From positions 567,554-631,553 of the forward strand of contig NZ_PTJO01000003.1 of NCBI RefSeq assembly GCF_003716585.1: a stretch of 64,000 nucleotides of DNA, read 5' to 3'. Shown here piece by piece: positions 55,172 to 64,000 of this stretch (position 1 is the stretch's first letter; each line of letters begins with the position of its first letter). Below the pieces are notes generated by a model. The model searched no databases. It had not been told where the DNA came from and worked only from the letters and a program-made list of their open reading frames with translations. Both the position numbers and the translations under genes were made by a program. The DNA comes from Corynebacterium alimapuense (GTDB lineage Bacteria > Actinomycetota > Actinomycetes > Mycobacteriales > Mycobacteriaceae).

Positions 55172-56623
55172 TTACTCCTTAGTAGATGTGGCGGCCAAGG
55201 CTCGCTCCTGAGCGGCCAAGGTATCGGTGATGGTCTCGGGGTTGGGAATAAACAGCGAAGAAATGAACGCCAAGCCGACGATGATGGCTCCAGCGATCAT
55301 GCCAGCGGCGTATCCACCACCATTGTCGGCAAAGATGGTGGCCACCGCGAAGAGGATGGCAAAGCTGATACCGGCGCCTAGGTTGAACGCACCGGCGTTC
55401 ATGCCCGGCAGGTAGCCCTGGTTATCAGCCGGGCTAGAGACCACGCCCAGGCCATTGAGCATGATGTTGGCAATACCGGCATAGGTCACGCCGATGAAGA
55501 TCGAGATCACCAACAGCCACCAGCGGTTGATGTCACCGGAGATGAAGATCGCAGCCAACAGGCCGATGACGGTACCCACCAAACCAACCTGCAAGACGCG
55601 CTTGTAGCCAAACTTGGCGGCGAGAGTTCCGGCAATCGGCCCCATAATGAGACCGGCTATGGCGTAGGGAGTCAGCGTGTACCAGGAGACTACTTCGGCG
55701 CTCAGACCAGCACCATTGACGGTGTCTTGCCCCATATTTGGGATCAGTCCGTTCATCACGGCGAACACACCGGTCATGGTCAGCAAGGTGGTCAAAAGCA
55801 GTGCCCAGGTACGGCGCTGCTTCATATATTCAACGGTAACCAGCGGATGCTCCTGGCCCTTCTCAATGTTCCAGAACGCGATAATTCCGACTGCGCCAAC
55901 CAGCACGAGGACTGCGAATAGTAGCCAATTAGCTTCACCGAGCTTGCCAGCCTCGTTAAAGGCAGTCAGCAGTGCGCCAATGGCAACCGCGAGCGGGGCA
56001 ACGCCCTTCCAGTCCATCGGCGGGGTCTGCTCTGCAGTGGATTCGCTGACGAATAGCCGAACCCCTACGACCGCCAAGCCACAGACGACAGCCATGACCC
56101 AGAAGATGGAGCGGAAGCCAAAGTTGCCGGCCAGCCAGCCGCCAGCCAAGGCATCAATGCCTGCGATGCCACCGTTAATGGAGGTAATAATGCCCAACAG
56201 CAGGGCGTATTGCTTCTCGTTGGGAACTTGTTGACGAAGCATAATCAGGGCTAACGGGACGGTAGGTCCAGCGACGCCTTGAATTACTCGGCCCATAAAC
56301 AAGATAGTGGCATTGGGCGCCAATGCGGAGACCACACAGCCTATGGCGGTCACCGCCATCATGCCGACGAGAACTTTACGACGGCCGATGAGGTCACCCC
56401 AGCGTGGCAAGAACAAGGAGAACAACGCTGCGGCAGTAAAGAACGCGGTCTGTGTCAGGCCGATCTGGGCGGCGGTGGCGGAGAGCTCTTGCTCCATCGT
56501 CGCTAGTGCCGGAGAGAGCATTGAGGCGTTGAGCTGGAAGGCGAACACTGCCACCAGCAAAGCCAATACCAGTGGGATCACCTCCGAGCCGGGAGCACGC
56601 CGAACTTCCACTGCTTGTGACAT
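55172..56623 (-). CDS. MFS transporter, probable nucleoside uptake
   Basis: 483 residues with twelve to fourteen predicted helices. LFLPRWGDLIGRRKVLVGM carries the MFS loop signature and GRVIQGVAGPTVPLAL the motif after it, as in DHA2-like permeases. Substrate assignment rests on its coupling to the nucleoside hydrolase gene 7 bases downstream, so nucleoside transport is inference. AAAGGT precedes the ATG at 56623. Confidence 0.82.
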   Translation of the reverse strand: MSQAVEVRRAPGSEVIPLVLALLVAVFAFQLNASMLSPALATMEQELSATAAQIGLTQTAFFTAAALFSLFLPRWGDLIGRRKVLVGMMAVTAIGCVVSALAPNATILFMGRVIQGVAGPTVPLALIMLRQQVPNEKQYALLLGIITSINGGIAGIDALAGGWLAGNFGFRSIFWVMAVVCGLAVVGVRLFVSESTAEQTPPMDWKGVAPLAVAIGALLTAFNEAGKLGEANWLLFAVLVLVGAVGIIAFWNIEKGQEHPLVTVEYMKQRRTWALLLTTLLTMTGVFAVMNGLIPNMGQDTVNGAGLSAEVVSWYTLTPYAIAGLIMGPIAGTLAAKFGYKRVLQVGLVGTVIGLLAAIFISGDINRWWLLVISIFIGVTYAGIANIMLNGLGVVSSPADNQGYLPGMNAGAFNLGAGISFAILFAVATIFADNGGGYAAGMIAGAIIVGLAFISSLFIPNPETITDTLAAQERALAATSTKE

Positions 56624-56874
56624 GAAAAAACTACCTTTTCAATCTGGCGGCCCTAAGTGTCGAGCCTCACCAAATGAGGGCGGGTCGGCGACCGGTTGAG
56701 TATGTGACTTACCTATCATCTCATCGCAGATAGGAGAATAACAAGAACTGGTGATAACCAATGATTCACTATGTATGACATTGGAAATATTATTGACATA
56801 GTGCACCCCTCTGCCTTCGTCCGAGTAAAATCGCCCAACCCTAGCGTCCCGAATGTGGCAGGCCACATCGCTGA

Positions 56875-57906
56875 TTAGTGAACGAGCAAGATTCCAGCCA
56901 GCGACACACTAGTGACCAGCACTGTGGAAGCCGCGGCAAGAATGAATGGACGCGCCCCGACGCGGATTAGTGATTGAATTTTCACTCCACACCCAAGGCC
57001 GAACATGGCCGCCGATAGCAGTGCCGCCTGGGCGAGCCCTCCAGCTTGAATTACCGTCTCGGGGAGATCAAAAGTAGATCGAATGACCACCATGGCCAGA
57101 AATCCGATGATAAACAGTGGGATGATCGCCGGCTGCTTCCCGTTGGCTGGAACGCTACCGCTGCGACGCTGGACGATCCCCAAGATCGCCACCATCGGCG
57201 CAAGCAGGAGCACTCGAGCTAGCTTAACCACGATGGCCACCGACATCGCTGCCCCGCCAATGATCCCACCGGCAGCAACGACCTGGGCGATTTCATGAAT
57301 TGAAGCACCAGCCCACATTCCGGTTAGTTCCGGGCTTAGCCCAAGGAGAGAACCTGCCAGTGGGATCGCCGGGATCATCAAGGTGCCAAAGATAACCACC
57401 AAAGCCACCGCAGTGACAACGTCCTCTTCATCAGCATCGACCGAGCCTTCCACCCCAGCTACGGCGGCTGCACCACAGATGGAAAAGCCACAGGAAATAA
57501 GCAGGACCTGAGTCGGAGGCATCTTCATCATTCGACCCATGCAGATGGTCCCTAACACACCACTGACCACCACACAGACGATGACCAGCAGCATGGGGAC
57601 TCCTAGCGAGACGATATCGGAGAAGACCAGTTGCAATCCCAAGAAGACAATTCCCAGCCGCAAGAGCTTCTTGGAGGAGAAAGCAATTCCCGGCATCATC
57701 ACATCGGGTAGTCGAACTAGGTTGGTCACCACGATGCCGGCCACGATGGCAATGATCAACGGACTAATCCCCGGTAGTACCAAGTTGATAGCCATTGCTG
57801 CTGCCGCAGCGACCGTGCACAGGATCAATCCCGGCGCGTATGGCTTCAGCTTATCGACGCCCCGCGGGACGAGATTGGTGGGCACCTGCTGCGCGTGTGT
57901 TGACAT
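56875..57906 (-). CDS. YeiH-family (UPF0324) putative exporter
   Basis: 343 residues with about ten helices. PDVMMPGIAFSSKKLLRLGI and the GMWAGASIHEIAQVVAAGGI segment are characteristic of the YeiH/UPF0324 family, annotated as putative sulfate exporter. The frame is open to 58158, but ATG 57906 (MSTHAQQVPTNLVPRGVDKL) fits. It is divergent from a LysR regulator gene 71 bases away, like E. coli yeiH and yeiE. The transported ion is not known. Confidence 0.9.
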   Translation of the reverse strand: MSTHAQQVPTNLVPRGVDKLKPYAPGLILCTVAAAAAMAINLVLPGISPLIIAIVAGIVVTNLVRLPDVMMPGIAFSSKKLLRLGIVFLGLQLVFSDIVSLGVPMLLVIVCVVVSGVLGTICMGRMMKMPPTQVLLISCGFSICGAAAVAGVEGSVDADEEDVVTAVALVVIFGTLMIPAIPLAGSLLGLSPELTGMWAGASIHEIAQVVAAGGIIGGAAMSVAIVVKLARVLLLAPMVAILGIVQRRSGSVPANGKQPAIIPLFIIGFLAMVVIRSTFDLPETVIQAGGLAQAALLSAAMFGLGCGVKIQSLIRVGARPFILAAASTVLVTSVSLAGILLVH

Positions 57907-57965
57907 GTGATTGATCGTGGCAGGCCAACAAGACGGTCGGTAGACGGAAATTTCATATCCGGGCA

Positions 57966-57971
57966 TATACT
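57966..57971 (+). promoter_or_regulatory. Candidate -10 box, leaderless LysR gene
   Basis: TATACT ends 6 bases before ATG 57978, in the 71-base gap shared with the divergent YeiH gene. LysR regulators usually act in such a gap. Confidence 0.55.
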
Positions 57972-57977
57972 CCCGAT

Positions 57978-58868
57978 ATGAGTAGTCAGTGGCCCAACCT
58001 GCAGTCCCTCGAACTGATCGTCGCGGTAGCCGATGAGGGCAGTATCGGCGCAGGGGCCAGGAAAGTGGGGATGGCACAACCCAATGCCAGCAAGGCAATA
58101 GTGGAACTAGAAGCTCAGCTAGGAACGGAACTATTCCAGCGCAGCCCACGTGGGGCACGACCCACTACAGCTGGATTATCGTTGGCCGAACATGCGCGAG
58201 AGCTGCTCACAGCTGCGCATTATTTCACCACTTGGGCGCACACCCTCAACGGCGATGAGCAACATCAACTGCGCGTTGGGGCGAGCATGACTATCGCAGA
58301 GACCTTGCTGCCAGCATGGCTGTCCGAACTCAAACGCCAAGTACCAGCAGTATGCGTCGAGGTGGATGTGCTCAATTCTGCGCAGATCATCGATCAGGTT
58401 CAGCGCGGCAATCTGCAGCTTGGTTTCGTCGAAACTCCACACGTACCCGTGAGGCTCAACGCTCAGATCGTGCAAGAAGATGAGCTGGTAGTCGCCATCT
58501 CCCCAACCCATAAATGGGCTGATCGTTTAGGCAAGATCAGCCTAGCGGAGCTGGCAGCGACTCCTTTGGTAGTCAGAGAAGCCGGTTCAGGCACTAGAGA
58601 AGCACTAGATGAGGTGTTAGACGGGTTAGAGGTCGCCCCACCTGCCCAAGTGCTCAGCAGCAATGCTGCCGTGCGCGTCGCTGTCTCATCTGGGGCGGGG
58701 CCAGCGGCATTGAGTGAACTAGCGCTACGGGAACAACTAGCCAGCGGAGAACTGATGCAAGTGCCTTTCCACGGCCAGGGAATCAGCCGACCACTAACTG
58801 CGGTGTGGTCAGGCCCTAAGAAACTAACGGGAATCGCTGCCAGACTAGTCGCGGTGGCTGCGACCTAG
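57978..58868 (+). CDS. LysR family transcriptional regulator
   Basis: 296 residues. N-terminal winged helix (LQSLELIVAVADEGSIGAGA, then KVGMAQPNASKAIVELEAQLG), followed by the substrate-binding domain from about residue 90. Resembles YeiE/CysB-like regulators that read anions, though the ligand is not known. ATG 57978 follows a -10 box directly. It is divergent from the YeiH-type exporter, which is the probable target. Confidence 0.92.
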   Translation: MSSQWPNLQSLELIVAVADEGSIGAGARKVGMAQPNASKAIVELEAQLGTELFQRSPRGARPTTAGLSLAEHARELLTAAHYFTTWAHTLNGDEQHQLRVGASMTIAETLLPAWLSELKRQVPAVCVEVDVLNSAQIIDQVQRGNLQLGFVETPHVPVRLNAQIVQEDELVVAISPTHKWADRLGKISLAELAATPLVVREAGSGTREALDEVLDGLEVAPPAQVLSSNAAVRVAVSSGAGPAALSELALREQLASGELMQVPFHGQGISRPLTAVWSGPKKLTGIAARLVAVAAT

Positions 58869-58893
58869 GAGCGCGCGTTAAAGATGGTTGAGC

Positions 58894-59703
58894 CTAGCTA
58901 TCTAGCGATTCCCATACTTGATCATTGAACTTCGACCACAGTGGTTTTGCCCAGTCTCCGAAGTCTCGGTCAGTGAGCACCACCATGGCACGCTTGGTTT
59001 TTGGCTCTACCCAGAGAAAAGTGCCTGCTACCCCAAAGTGCCCAACCAGGCTTGCAGGCATAGTCTGCCCAGTCCAATGCGGATCCTTTGTTCCTCGGAT
59101 CTCAAAACCCAGTCCCCATTGATTGGGCCGTTGTGGGCCAAAACCTGGCACTACACCCTCAAGATCAGGAAACTGCACGCTAAAAGCTTCTACCAGGGTT
59201 GATTCATGCAGCAGTTGGGGATTGAGCAGCTCCTGAGCAAAGACGCTCATATCTGTCACGCTCGAACGGGCACCATGACCGGCTGGACCATAGAGCTCAG
59301 TCGAGTCCATCCCCAACGGACTGAACACACCCAACTTGAGGTATTCGGCGAACGTCATCCCCGCTTCCTGCTCCACAGCCTCAGCCAGGATCTCGAATCC
59401 AGCGGAAGAGTAGATCCGCCGCTCCCCCACCTTTTTCTGCGGCTTGCGGCTATCAAACCCCACTCCTGAGGCATGCGCCAGCAGGTGCCGCACTGTCGAA
59501 CCTTCCGGGCCTAACGGCGTAGCTAGCTCGAAGACACCTTCTTCCACCGCCAGCAAGACCCCATAAGCTGAGAGCAGCTTGGTGACACTGGCCAGCTCGA
59601 AGACATGATCTAGGTCCCCGATGCTTTCCATGTCATCTCCGACTATCAACGAAGCCGCCACATTATCCACCGGCCACTCGGTCACCTGCTGCAGAATACT
59701 CAT
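58894..59703 (-). CDS. Beta-lactamase-fold serine hydrolase
   Basis: 269 residues of the class C / DD-peptidase-like family. The active-site SxxK is in LASVTKLLSAYG and the second motif is Y-S-S in YSSAGFEILAEAVE; late GHFGVAGTFLW fits the third motif region. There is no signal peptide, so a cytoplasmic esterase or peptidase is more likely than a cell-wall enzyme. The start was set at ATG 59703 (MSILQQVT), 8 bases after TAGCAT; the frame is open to 59790. It is convergent with the LysR gene. Confidence 0.8.
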   Translation of the reverse strand: MSILQQVTEWPVDNVAASLIVGDDMESIGDLDHVFELASVTKLLSAYGVLLAVEEGVFELATPLGPEGSTVRHLLAHASGVGFDSRKPQKKVGERRIYSSAGFEILAEAVEQEAGMTFAEYLKLGVFSPLGMDSTELYGPAGHGARSSVTDMSVFAQELLNPQLLHESTLVEAFSVQFPDLEGVVPGFGPQRPNQWGLGFEIRGTKDPHWTGQTMPASLVGHFGVAGTFLWVEPKTKRAMVVLTDRDFGDWAKPLWSKFNDQVWESLDS

Positions 59704-60021
59704 GCTCATCCATGCTACTGAGGCTGCCCCAGTGTCGCTTGACCTAGCGACAAACCGTCTTGGCCTAGGTAGGTGGATTGGTAGATCCACTCAACGTGGG
59801 TCGCGTATTCGCGCCAGTGGCAGCCAACGGATTGGCGCATCTCACCAATAGCTGTCTTTACCCCAGCGCGATGAACCAGAGACTGCCGAGCCTCCAGCGA
59901 CTAGCGGATCTCCTACGGCGATGAGAGAACCTCTACTCAATGGCGACCTTCACCCAATAAACGTTCTTATTGGCAGATGGACCAGACCCCCGCTAACCAC
60001 AAGGGTCGGCGGGGGAAATTG
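59704..60021. other. Intergenic region before the tRNA
   Basis: 318 bases without a supported gene. A short ORF on the plus strand (59621-59851) is mostly the shadow of the hydrolase. No promoter or repeat stands out. Confidence 0.5.
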
Positions 60022-60095
60022 TGGGGCCACCGGGGCTCGAACCCGGGACCTACGGATTATGAGTCCGCGGCTCTAACCGACTGAGCTATAGCCCC
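60022..60095 (-). tRNA. tRNA with CAU anticodon (Met or Ile2)
   Basis: Cloverleaf on the minus strand: acceptor GGGGCTA/TGGCCCC, D-arm GCTC-AGTCGGTTA-GAGC, anticodon arm GCGGA-CTCATAA-TCCGT, T-arm CCGGGTTCGAGCCCCGG. The CAT anticodon means elongator Met or lysidine-modified Ile2; the acceptor stem resembles Ile2 of relatives but I could not settle this. It is not an initiator (no three G-C pairs below the loop). CCA is not encoded. Confidence 0.92.
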
Positions 60096-60351
60096 TCACA
60101 GATGTCAAGAATCGCGCTAAAACTACCGCTGCTTGATAACTCGGTCAGTATAGCGATAATCCCAGAATGGCCCAACATCACCCATCGTGATCTAGCGGTC
60201 GACTATCCGATCAGCAAAGTAGGGCTACTACTTGACAGTAGTGGCCCATTTTCCTGTCATGAGCTGGCGATTTGCTACTTTCCATGCTCTCCCATTAGAG
60301 TTATGACTCGTTGCAAGACAGCGCTTCGAGCGAGTTAAGCAGCCAATCTAA

Positions 60352-60424
60352 TCCTCCATAGCTCAGTTGGCAGAGCATTCGACTGTTAATCGAAGGGTCA
60401 CTGGTTCGAGCCCAGTTGGAGGAG
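60352..60424 (+). tRNA. tRNA-Asn (anticodon GUU)
   Basis: Acceptor TCCTCCA/TGGAGGA, D-arm GCTC-AGTTGGCA-GAGC, anticodon arm TCGAC-TGTTAAT-CGA with anticodon GTT, T-arm around CTGGTTCGAGCCCAG. Discriminator G, CCA not encoded. A strong terminator follows. Confidence 0.95.
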
Positions 60425-60428
60425 CAGA

Positions 60429-60464
60429 GAAAAAGAGTCACCGGATATCCGGTGGCTCTTTTTG
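60429..60464 (+). terminator. Terminator after tRNA-Asn
   Basis: Stem AAAAAGAGTCACCGG / CCGGTGGCTCTTTTT with loop ATAT and a T-run, 5 bases after the tRNA. Confidence 0.92.
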
Positions 60465-60708
60465 CATTCCAGAACAGCTCAGTTCTAGCTGGCCTCTGCG
60501 AGACCCAGATGTGGCGTGCCCGCGATCTTCTAGTCGCACTGCAGAAATGCTCTCGCAGCTGCCTCAACCGCCGACAGATGCGGTGCGAATCTTCCTTCCT
60601 GCCAACTCATCCCTACCAAACTGCACATCGACGGCCTCTCTTCGTGCACCGCCACCTGGGAATGCACATCCTGGCCGAGTTAGTCCTCCACGCCCAGCAC
60701 AATCCCAG

Positions 60709-61575
60709 CTACATCACCGCAAACAGCACCGCGATGCTGGCCAGTAGTATCACTGGCCCCTCCATCATCCCGACCTGTTTCGCACTCCACGCGCGCCCTC
60801 GCTGCGCACTCAGCGGCACTGCGATTGACCGCACAAGAGCCACCACCATGGTCGCTGCCATCAACCAGCCAGCTAATCCGCCCGCCCAAGCAACCGCCGC
60901 GCCAATCACCAACGCAGCAGCAACGACGTGATAGCTAATGGATCCAATCAAATAGCGCCGGTTACCCCGTTGCCTGATCATGGTCTTGACGAACGGAATA
61001 GTTCCGGAGAAGTACAAGGCCAAGAATGCAGCCGAGCCCCACGCACTTAGTGGAACATCTATTGGTGTCTCAGCTCCAAGACCAGCCATCGCTAACACGG
61101 GCACCAGCAGCGCGGATGCGAGGGTCGTGGATACACCAGAGAGCAACGAACGAGGGCGGTGCTGAAGGGTCTCCCACACTGCGATGAGCACCAGCGGAGC
61201 AAAGGGCAGCGCCCACCAGAGAAGTTGGGGCGAAATCACCAATGCCACCACCAATGCCACCAGAGAAACTGATCCATACACCGTCAACGGGCGCAGGTAT
61301 CTGGCCCGGCGCGCTGCAGATCGAGCCTTGATCACTAATCCGAAGGCGAAAAACGCGAAGTACCCGAAGAACCAGGCAATCAATATCAGGGGAATAGTCA
61401 CCGCTGAGCCAATATTGCTCTCGGGGGCCGCCACCCATTGAGCAATACCTGCTGCAGTTCCCACAATGGCCGGGGTGATCAGCATTGCCCAGGCCCCATG
61501 TTGATTGGGAATCCAGGGGGACACTCCTGAACGACGTTTTTTGCGCGAAGGGGCGACAGTAACGGGAGCAGTCAT
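60709..61575 (-). CDS. YwiC-like membrane protein
   Basis: 288 residues with about eight helices. WIPNQHGAWAMLITPAIVG near the N-terminus is the YwiC-like family mark, followed by FFGYFAFFAFGLVIKARSA. Function unknown. AAAGGA precedes ATG 61575. It shares the minus strand with the thiamine-diphosphate enzyme upstream, 81 bases away. Confidence 0.87.
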   Translation of the reverse strand: MTAPVTVAPSRKKRRSGVSPWIPNQHGAWAMLITPAIVGTAAGIAQWVAAPESNIGSAVTIPLILIAWFFGYFAFFAFGLVIKARSAARRARYLRPLTVYGSVSLVALVVALVISPQLLWWALPFAPLVLIAVWETLQHRPRSLLSGVSTTLASALLVPVLAMAGLGAETPIDVPLSAWGSAAFLALYFSGTIPFVKTMIRQRGNRRYLIGSISYHVVAAALVIGAAVAWAGGLAGWLMAATMVVALVRSIAVPLSAQRGRAWSAKQVGMMEGPVILLASIAVLFAVM

Positions 61576-61656
61576 GATTTTCCTTTGCGCGGCCGAGGTT
61601 GACCCACTCAGGCTAACATCAATCGAAAGTTGGATAGCTTCGATTGCAGAAGGTCA

Positions 61657-63303
61657 CTATTCTCCCGACAACCCTTTAATGAATGGCGCCACCACTGCCG
61701 GAGAAATCCGACAGTCGCGCAGGTAGCAGCCAAGCTGTCCAGAGTTAATCCACTCACCAAAATCATCCAAATCCGCCAGGGTGCGAATGACCTCTGATCG
61801 AGCGCCTAAGGCGCGAAATACCGCCGCGAAATCAACCTCTGGGATGAGCATGGGCGCAAGCTCTAGTCCTCGATTGAAAAACTGATGACGCTCAGCACCA
61901 TAGGAGGCGTCGTTGTAGACAATCACCACACCCCGCTGGGCTACTCGGATAAAAGACTCAGCATCCGCCAAACCCATCAAACCTCCGCCGTCGCCGGTGG
62001 CTAAAACACTCACTCGCTCCCCCGCCGCTGCTGCCACCCCGACACCGCTCGCGAAACCCAAACCGATGGATTGAAAAGCGGTACCAACCATCACCAGGTG
62101 ATCAGGTCCAGCAAGATCCAGTCCAGTTGCTGGCCAACTAATAAAATGACCACCATCGATCGCCACCAGCCGATCAGCTGGCAGCAACTCATTAAGTCGA
62201 GCAGTCAGACCACGAGGGTCTAGTAGTCCGTCTGCTGCCAACCCCTCGCCTACTGAAACATCAACTGGTTTAGCGGCAAGCACTAGGCCATCCTGAGGAG
62301 TAAAACCCTCACGCCGCGCTAATTCTGCTGACAACGCAGCAATGGCACCAGCGACATCCGCTTGATAGAAGTTGCTAACCCCCTCCCAGGTAGCCACGTC
62401 CGCCAGATCAATCTGGATCAGAGTGGCTGAAGAGTGAAAGGCCTGACCATGATTAGTGGTGAATTGGTTAAGCCCCGCGCCGAGAATCAGCACCACATCT
62501 GCTTTTCTAATTCGCCCAGCCACCTCAGCTGTGGCGAAGCCTCCACACACCCCTAAATCAGAAAATCCAATCGACTCATCTGACTCCGGAACAAATAACC
62601 CCCGCGCAGGAGCGGTAGTAGCCACCTGGCACTTCAGACTTGTCGCCAATGCACGCAGTGCGCGACCGCAGTGCCCCACTCCACGACCAGCCAGAATCAA
62701 TGGCCGATCAGCGAAAGCCAGTGCATCAACAATTCGAATGACATCCTCATCACCTAGCTCAGGAGCTAGGGGCACCGGTGGCAATGTGGGGATCCTCGCA
62801 CCTTCATCTGTCACCGACAGCATGGCTATGTCATAGGGCAGCTCCAGCACCACTGGCCGACGAGTATGTAGCGCCAATGCTAAAGCTTGGATAGCTAGCT
62901 CACCCGCATCATCAACACCGACACTGAGCGTAGTCACACCTACGGCTGTGGCCGCAGCGCGTTGGTCGATATCCTGGGATCGAAAACCTCCAGCAGGAGG
63001 CCCGCCAGTGACCAACAGCAACGGAATCTGTGCTTGAACAGCCTCTGCCAAAGCAGTCAAGGTATTGCTAAAACCTGGCCCAAAGGTAGTCGTGGCTACT
63101 GCGATCTTCCCAGTAACGCGCTGATAAGCATCGGCAGCAGCTACCGCTGCGACCTCGTGACGAACCGGGATCAGGCCTGGTCCGTATTTTTCCACTGCAT
63201 CAATAAACCACGCGTTGCCATGACCCATGACTCCAAAAAAGCAAGAAACATGGGCCAATAATGCATCGGCGACAACGGTTGAGACGCGGGTGTGCTGCGG
63301 CAA
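61657..63303 (-). CDS. Thiamine-diphosphate-dependent enzyme (acetolactate synthase-like)
   Basis: 548 residues of the ALS/pyruvate oxidase fold. The N-terminal domain has VRHEVAAVAAADAYQRVTG with the catalytic Glu; the C-terminal cofactor motif starts GDGGGLMGLADAESF and ends IVYNDASYGAE. FAD-binding residues of the middle domain are not evident. It stands alone, with no ilvN-type regulatory subunit, so it is unlikely to be the biosynthetic acetolactate synthase. Candidates are a 2-oxoacid decarboxylase, carboligase or lyase. TTG at 63303 is the only start that gives the full first helix. Confidence 0.82.
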   Translation of the reverse strand: MPQHTRVSTVVADALLAHVSCFFGVMGHGNAWFIDAVEKYGPGLIPVRHEVAAVAAADAYQRVTGKIAVATTTFGPGFSNTLTALAEAVQAQIPLLLVTGGPPAGGFRSQDIDQRAAATAVGVTTLSVGVDDAGELAIQALALALHTRRPVVLELPYDIAMLSVTDEGARIPTLPPVPLAPELGDEDVIRIVDALAFADRPLILAGRGVGHCGRALRALATSLKCQVATTAPARGLFVPESDESIGFSDLGVCGGFATAEVAGRIRKADVVLILGAGLNQFTTNHGQAFHSSATLIQIDLADVATWEGVSNFYQADVAGAIAALSAELARREGFTPQDGLVLAAKPVDVSVGEGLAADGLLDPRGLTARLNELLPADRLVAIDGGHFISWPATGLDLAGPDHLVMVGTAFQSIGLGFASGVGVAAAAGERVSVLATGDGGGLMGLADAESFIRVAQRGVVIVYNDASYGAERHQFFNRGLELAPMLIPEVDFAAVFRALGARSEVIRTLADLDDFGEWINSGQLGCYLRDCRISPAVVAPFIKGLSGE

Positions 63304-63979
63304 CTGAGGATCCCTACTTCTAGTATGCGAGTCTCCAACGACAACAATCGCAGAACCTCTGTCGGCAATAGCGCCAAGACAGCTTAAGGATATTCCAGAA
63401 TCAGGGTTGCCGTGATGGCGCCAACCAAGCGCACCTCTCTTCTCAGCCCATCACGACTACTACTTAAGAAATAAGGCTAGGGCCGCTAGGACATCCGCTA
63501 TCCCGGCGACACCACGAATCAACAAGCACAGCAGGCATATCAGGCATATCAGGCACAGCACATACCGCAAATACTGCAAGCTCCCTGCAGTTGGAAACTA
63601 CAGCTACTGGCGAGCTGGAAACGCTACCAGGCAGCAACAACCGCGCTAGGTCAGCTTCGGAGAGTTAGCCGTAGTGCCAGAGACTCCATCATCTAACCAG
63701 CCATCAGAGTCCGTATATTCTCCGCTGCCCGCCCCCAGGGTCAATGCGATCAGCGCGATCGCCGCCGAAGTCGACATCGACAGCCTCACCTGCTGTCCAA
63801 CCATGGATTACCATCTCCTTGCCGAGACTCAGCTACTTGTTAAGTTATCTTGCTAAACATATAACATAAGCCCAATATGTTTCCCACGCTTTAATTCAAG
63901 GCTTCACAACCTCACCCCCGTCCTGCGCTAGAGTGGGGAAAAATTCGGGGACCATACCTTCAAGGAGAATCTGCCCACC
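63304..63979. other. Intergenic region before the last gene
   Basis: 676 bases. A 60-codon ORF (63674-63856) looks spurious: no ribosome site, no recognisable product. A short direct repeat (GCATATCAG twice, 63534-63551) is present. The part near the end is AT-rich and holds the promoter of the next gene. Confidence 0.5.
63929..63934 (+). promoter_or_regulatory. Candidate -10 box of the last gene
   Basis: TAGAGT lies 45 bases before ATG 63980, leaving a leader of about 38 nt that contains AAGGAG (63962-63967). Confidence 0.45.
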
Positions 63980-64000
63980 ATGATCCAGTTCGTCATCGGA
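63980..64000 (+). CDS. Gene start cut by the window end
   Basis: ATG followed by codons for IQFVIG, behind AAGGAG and a -10 box. A hydrophobic start suggests a signal peptide or membrane helix. Seven codons are too few to identify it. Confidence 0.5.

Noticed and set aside
60416-60931. 171-codon plus-strand ORF after tRNA-Asn
   Set aside because: It begins inside the tRNA, reads through the terminator and is antisense to the YwiC-like gene.
63674-63856. 60-codon ORF in the last intergenic region
   Set aside because: No ribosome site, no -10 box at a suitable distance and no recognisable sequence.

Overview
The window is a chromosomal segment of a moderately high-GC actinobacterium, most likely a Corynebacterium. 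The main support is gene order. The series aceF - lipB - lipA - DUF4191 - RDD protein - glnA - glnE - glnA2 - CYTH/CHAD - rnpB - RNase H/phosphatase - zinc ribbon - NIF3 - HAD - ptpA - SURF1 - DUF3052 - aceE - ACP matches, from memory, the Mycobacterium tuberculosis Rv2215-Rv2244 stretch and its Corynebacterium counterpart. Other support is a perfect GlxR-type operator and many predicted leaderless starts (a TANNNT box 6-8 nt before ATG or GTG).

Layout. 1-8.5 kb is a lipoate region: the E2 subunit (aceF, cut by the window edge), a complete glycine cleavage set gcvP-gcvT-gcvH, then lipB-lipA, which make the cofactor for these proteins. 8.5-12.4 kb holds an AspT-type exchanger, an RDD membrane protein and glutamine synthetase glnA. 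12.4-21.1 kb is more variable: an FMN reductase, a metal ABC transporter whose lipoprotein carries an expanded His/Asp repeat, a PhnA-like zinc ribbon protein, a Nudix hydrolase, a secreted trypsin-like protease, a small unlisted ORF, thrC and an exported hydrolase. 21.1-26.9 kb is the most unusual block: a 1376-residue membrane-embedded nonribosomal peptide synthetase of the Pls/PosA type coupled to a membrane acyltransferase-like protein, behind a GlxR-type site. An MFS transporter and two small proteins follow.

29-46.6 kb returns to conserved actinobacterial order: glnE and glnA2 (nitrogen control), a DUF2786 protein, CYTH/CHAD, an eroded galactokinase homologue, a butanediol-type dehydrogenase, rnpB, an RNase H/phosphatase fusion, zinc ribbon and NIF3 proteins, a HAD phosphatase with ptpA, SURF1, tRNA-Val and DUF3052. 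47-53.5 kb has aceE, two DUF1707 paralogues, an alpha/beta hydrolase, an acyl carrier protein and a NagD-like phosphatase. 53.5-64 kb is accessory: a nucleoside hydrolase with an MFS transporter, a YeiH-type transporter divergent from a LysR regulator, a beta-lactamase-fold hydrolase, tRNA genes with CAU and GUU anticodons, a YwiC-like membrane protein, an orphan thiamine-diphosphate enzyme, and an intergenic stretch leading into a gene cut by the window end.

Functional threads. Lipoate synthesis and transfer serve aceF and gcvH, while aceE and aceF belong to the same pyruvate dehydrogenase complex. GlnE adenylylates GlnA; GlnA2 lacks the adenylylation motif. No IS element, phage or CRISPR array was seen. 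All functional calls come from reading motifs and remembered families; no database search was run.
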